Source: JAWWPY01 sp964412845 (GTDB taxonomy: Bacteria; Actinomycetota; Actinomycetes; Streptosporangiales; Streptosporangiaceae). From it: a stretch of 17,081 nt of DNA. Position numbers and translations under genes: made by a program. The first letter of the stretch is position 1; the number at the start of each line of letters is the position of its first letter. Below are positions 15,834 through 17,081 of the stretch, piece after piece. The stretch covers positions 1-17,081 of the forward strand of contig CAYPQM010000154.1 of the NCBI GenBank assembly GCA_964412845.1, in the 5' to 3' direction. Below the pieces are notes generated by a model. It was given only the letters and a program-made list of their open reading frames with translations. It had not been told where the DNA came from and searched no databases.

Positions 15834-15848
15834 AGCTTGAGCTCGAAG

Positions 15849-15986
15849 TCAAGTACGTCGGCAGGCGCGCCCTGGTTTCCGTACGGTGGGGGGTGGGTCT
15901 GATTCTTCAGCGGCCCTCAGCACCTCGCCGCTGGCGGACTCGACGAGCAGCAACTCCGCTTCAACTCCCACGCTGCGTGCTGTCAT
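15849..15986 (-). pseudogene. N-terminal remnant of a glutamate-cysteine-ligase-type (YbdK/GCS2) gene
   Basis: The ATG at 15986 opens a frame whose first ~25 residues, TARSVGVEAELLLVESASGE and on, closely resemble the start of the carboxylate-amine ligase (YbdK/GCS2) family (consensus near TVGVEEELLLVDPxTGE, from memory). After ~33 residues similarity ends and the frame stops at 15849. A complete gene would be ~370 residues. At the G6 run 15888-15893 a one-base slip would switch to a frame reading YGNQGAPADVLDFELKL and then stopping, so decay by frameshift plus truncation is likely. There is no convincing ribosome site. The 5' fragment alone could not be an enzyme. It could be the scar of a deletion; coincidence in such a short stretch is not excluded. 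Confidence 0.5.
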
Positions 15987-16014
15987 CGTGCCAAGGATGC
16001 CAGCCGGATGTTTC

Positions 16015-16031
16015 GCCGGGGCTGCCCCGGC
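16015..16031. other. perfect 7-bp stem-loop upstream of the small orphan gene
   Basis: GCCGGGG (16015-16021) pairs with CCCCGGC (16025-16031) around a CTG loop. No T-tract follows on either strand, so it is not a canonical terminator. It sits ~57 bases before the ATG at 16088 and could lie in the 5' untranslated region. In DNA this GC-rich such stems also occur by chance. Confidence 0.4.
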
Positions 16032-16087
16032 CCGCTGATCCTCCCTGGTTACCGTGGTGGGGCGACCGTCACGATAGGAGCAGGCCA

Positions 16088-16345
16088 ATGATCGATGGCA
16101 TAACGTCCGATGACAGCGAGTCTCCGGCGATCGGCTTGGTCCCGGTGGGCATCGCGTGGCAGGACGTGCATGACCACATAAAGATCGCGCACAACCCGCT
16201 CCTGGTGCGGCTGGACGACAGCAGCGACTACGTCGGGGCGTACTGGGACGGCACCAAGCTGATCGTCGCCGGCGATCTCGGATCAGACCAGGACGAGGCA
16301 GTCAGCGAATTCCGGGATTTCCTGCGCGAGCACGGTGAGGCTTAG
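16088..16345 (+). CDS. small acidic hypothetical protein
   Basis: 85 aa; family not recognised. The frame is open much further upstream, but the ATG at 16088 is chosen because AGGAG at 16076-16080 sits seven bases before it and the upstream codons have no protein character. The product is acidic and soluble, without Cys, signal peptide or membrane segment. A compact β-rich core can be guessed from PLLVRLDDSSDYVGAYWDGT and LIVAGDLG, followed by a C-terminal amphipathic helix (EAVSEFRDFLREHGEA). It ends 15 bases before the stop of the convergent edge gene. It is monocistronic, so context gives no function. Confidence 0.68.
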   Translation: MIDGITSDDSESPAIGLVPVGIAWQDVHDHIKIAHNPLLVRLDDSSDYVGAYWDGTKLIVAGDLGSDQDEAVSEFRDFLREHGEA

Positions 16346-16360
16346 CGGGCGTTTTGCCTG

Positions 16361-17081
16361 CTAGTGGCCGAACTGGGACGTGCTCGGATCGGTACGGCTC
16401 AGGTCATGTGCGACGCAGCGGTAGGCGCGCGCCCCGCTGTCATAGGCGGCTTCGTCGGGCGGCAGCACATCGATCTCCCATCCGCTGGCCGGGATCTGGC
16501 GCGCCTGCCCCCGCCGTGACGTGAGCAGCACCGGCGTGGAGCAGACCGCCCGAACGGTCGGGTTCGCCTCGAGGATGTCCTGGTCGAAGGTTCGCGCGTC
16601 GGCAGGCAGGATCGCGATCGCGAATGTCTCCCAGACATGCGGCCGCCCGCACGGCAGGCTACGGGCGCTGGCGTCGCCGGCATTCACCACCAGCCCGTTC
16701 CAGCATTCCGGCGCCGCTGGGCACCGGGCCGCCGTGGCCCGCACGGACGCCGCCGGGCACCCGCTGGTTACCGTCGGGATCCCGAACACCCCCGGTACGG
16801 CCGCCGCTGGTCCGGCGCGCAGGCTGGGCGAGGCGGCAGGTCCCGCGGACGTGCTGCTCCCGGAGCCATGCGGGAGAAGGCGCGCACCGAGGATCGCCGC
16901 CACGGCGATGATCATGACGAGGCCAGCGCCCAGGGCGATGACCACGATCGCTGGCCGCCGTCGGCGGGACGGCTCTGCGGAGTGGTGGTCAGGGCGGGAG
17001 GGCTGGTCAGGGCGGGAGTGGTGGTCCGGGCGGGAGGGCTGGCGTGGGTCGGCGGGCCGGGGGGGACTAGGGTCCCGGTGG
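16361..17081 (-). CDS. membrane-anchored, cysteine-containing extracytoplasmic protein (N-terminus outside window)
   Basis: The minus frame ending at TAG 16363-16361 stays open to the right window edge, so the gene continues beyond it; 239 residues are visible. The internal GTG at 16945 lies inside the membrane segment and is unlikely to be the start. Order: a cytoplasmic Pro/Asp/His/Arg/Ser-rich repeat (visible residues ~13-33), a basic SRRRRPA stop-transfer, one membrane helix (AIVVIALGAGLVMIIAVAAI, ~44-63), a Ser/Ala/Pro linker, then an outer domain with six cysteines (visible ~108, 120, 126, 144, 180, 222). CGRPHVWETFAI and the C-terminal YRCVAHD recall the small 'septum formation'-type domain of actinobacterial membrane proteins (C-x2-P-H-x2-E), but the match is only by eye. 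The even number of cysteines suits disulfides outside the membrane. Function unknown. Confidence 0.72.
   Translation of the reverse strand, partial: HRDPSPPRPADPRQPSRPDHHSRPDQPSRPDHHSAEPSRRRRPAIVVIALGAGLVMIIAVAAILGARLLPHGSGSSTSAGPAASPSLRAGPAAAVPGVFGIPTVTSGCPAASVRATAARCPAAPECWNGLVVNAGDASARSLPCGRPHVWETFAIAILPADARTFDQDILEANPTVRAVCSTPVLLTSRRGQARQIPASGWEIDVLPPDEAAYDSGARAYRCVAHDLSRTDPSTSQFGH
16981..17042 (-). repeat. 36-bp in-frame imperfect repeat encoding HHSRPDQPSRPD-like units
   Basis: Two copies are spaced 36 bp apart (16981 and 17017), the second degenerate towards its end. In the minus-strand gene each encodes about 12 residues of the RPDQPSRPDHHS type in the cytoplasmic tail before the membrane helix. 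The repeat may continue beyond the window. Confidence 0.7.

Noticed and set aside
15458..16087. Long upstream extension of the small orphan frame
   Set aside because: It runs antisense through the ABM gene and the non-coding repeats. The ATG at 16088 has the proper ribosome site.

Overview
The window is GC-rich, tightly packed DNA that looks like an actinomycete chromosome. The reasons are the strong G/C bias at third codon positions, the many GTG starts, stop/start overlaps of the GTGA type, and families typical of Actinobacteria: the Corynebacterium-type GlgA/GlgM synthase, DUF664/DinB, an ArsR-type regulator paired with an MFS pump, and a CxxHxxC ferredoxin. I cannot name the genus. No rRNA, tRNA, CRISPR array, insertion sequence or phage gene was seen.

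Layout. (1) 1-5730, plus strand: the 3' end of a protein made of DPR[G/E]Q-type repeats; a NuoF-like flavo/iron-sulfur protein fused to a ferredoxin, whose GTG overlaps the repeat protein's stop; class II fumarase; a zinc alcohol/polyol dehydrogenase; and a TesB-like acyl-CoA thioesterase. (2) 5656-8174: an ArsR-type regulator (minus) and an MFS pump (plus) are divergent. A clean 18-bp palindrome lies between them, and the regulator's 3' end overlaps the thioesterase gene tail to tail. (3) 8041-12102, minus strand: pgm, glgC and the GlgA/GlgM-type synthase form one compact operon. Together they would carry glucose-6-phosphate through glucose-1-phosphate and ADP-glucose to maltose-1-phosphate or glycogen. 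The MFS reading frame runs into the 3' end of this operon. (4) 12306-15327, plus strand: three tightly coupled genes encode an M15-like metallopeptidase without a signal peptide, a glutamine-dependent asparagine-synthase-like amidotransferase, and a DinB/DUF664 protein. (5) 15338-17081: a quinol-monooxygenase-like ABM protein (minus), a decayed N-terminal scrap of a glutamate-cysteine-ligase-type gene, a small orphan protein (plus), and a membrane-anchored cysteine-containing protein (minus) that runs off the right edge.

Most of the window is conventional metabolism. The best candidate for an undescribed system is the three-gene unit in region 4. Its partners are individually recognisable, but the combination suggests joint action on an amide- or peptide-containing substrate. 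Secondary points are the NuoF-ferredoxin fusion, which lacks the first cysteine of the usual cluster motif, and the likely operator of the ArsR/MFS pair. Both window-edge genes carry repetitive, low-complexity coding sequence and have no start codon inside the window, so they are easily missed or called in the wrong frame.
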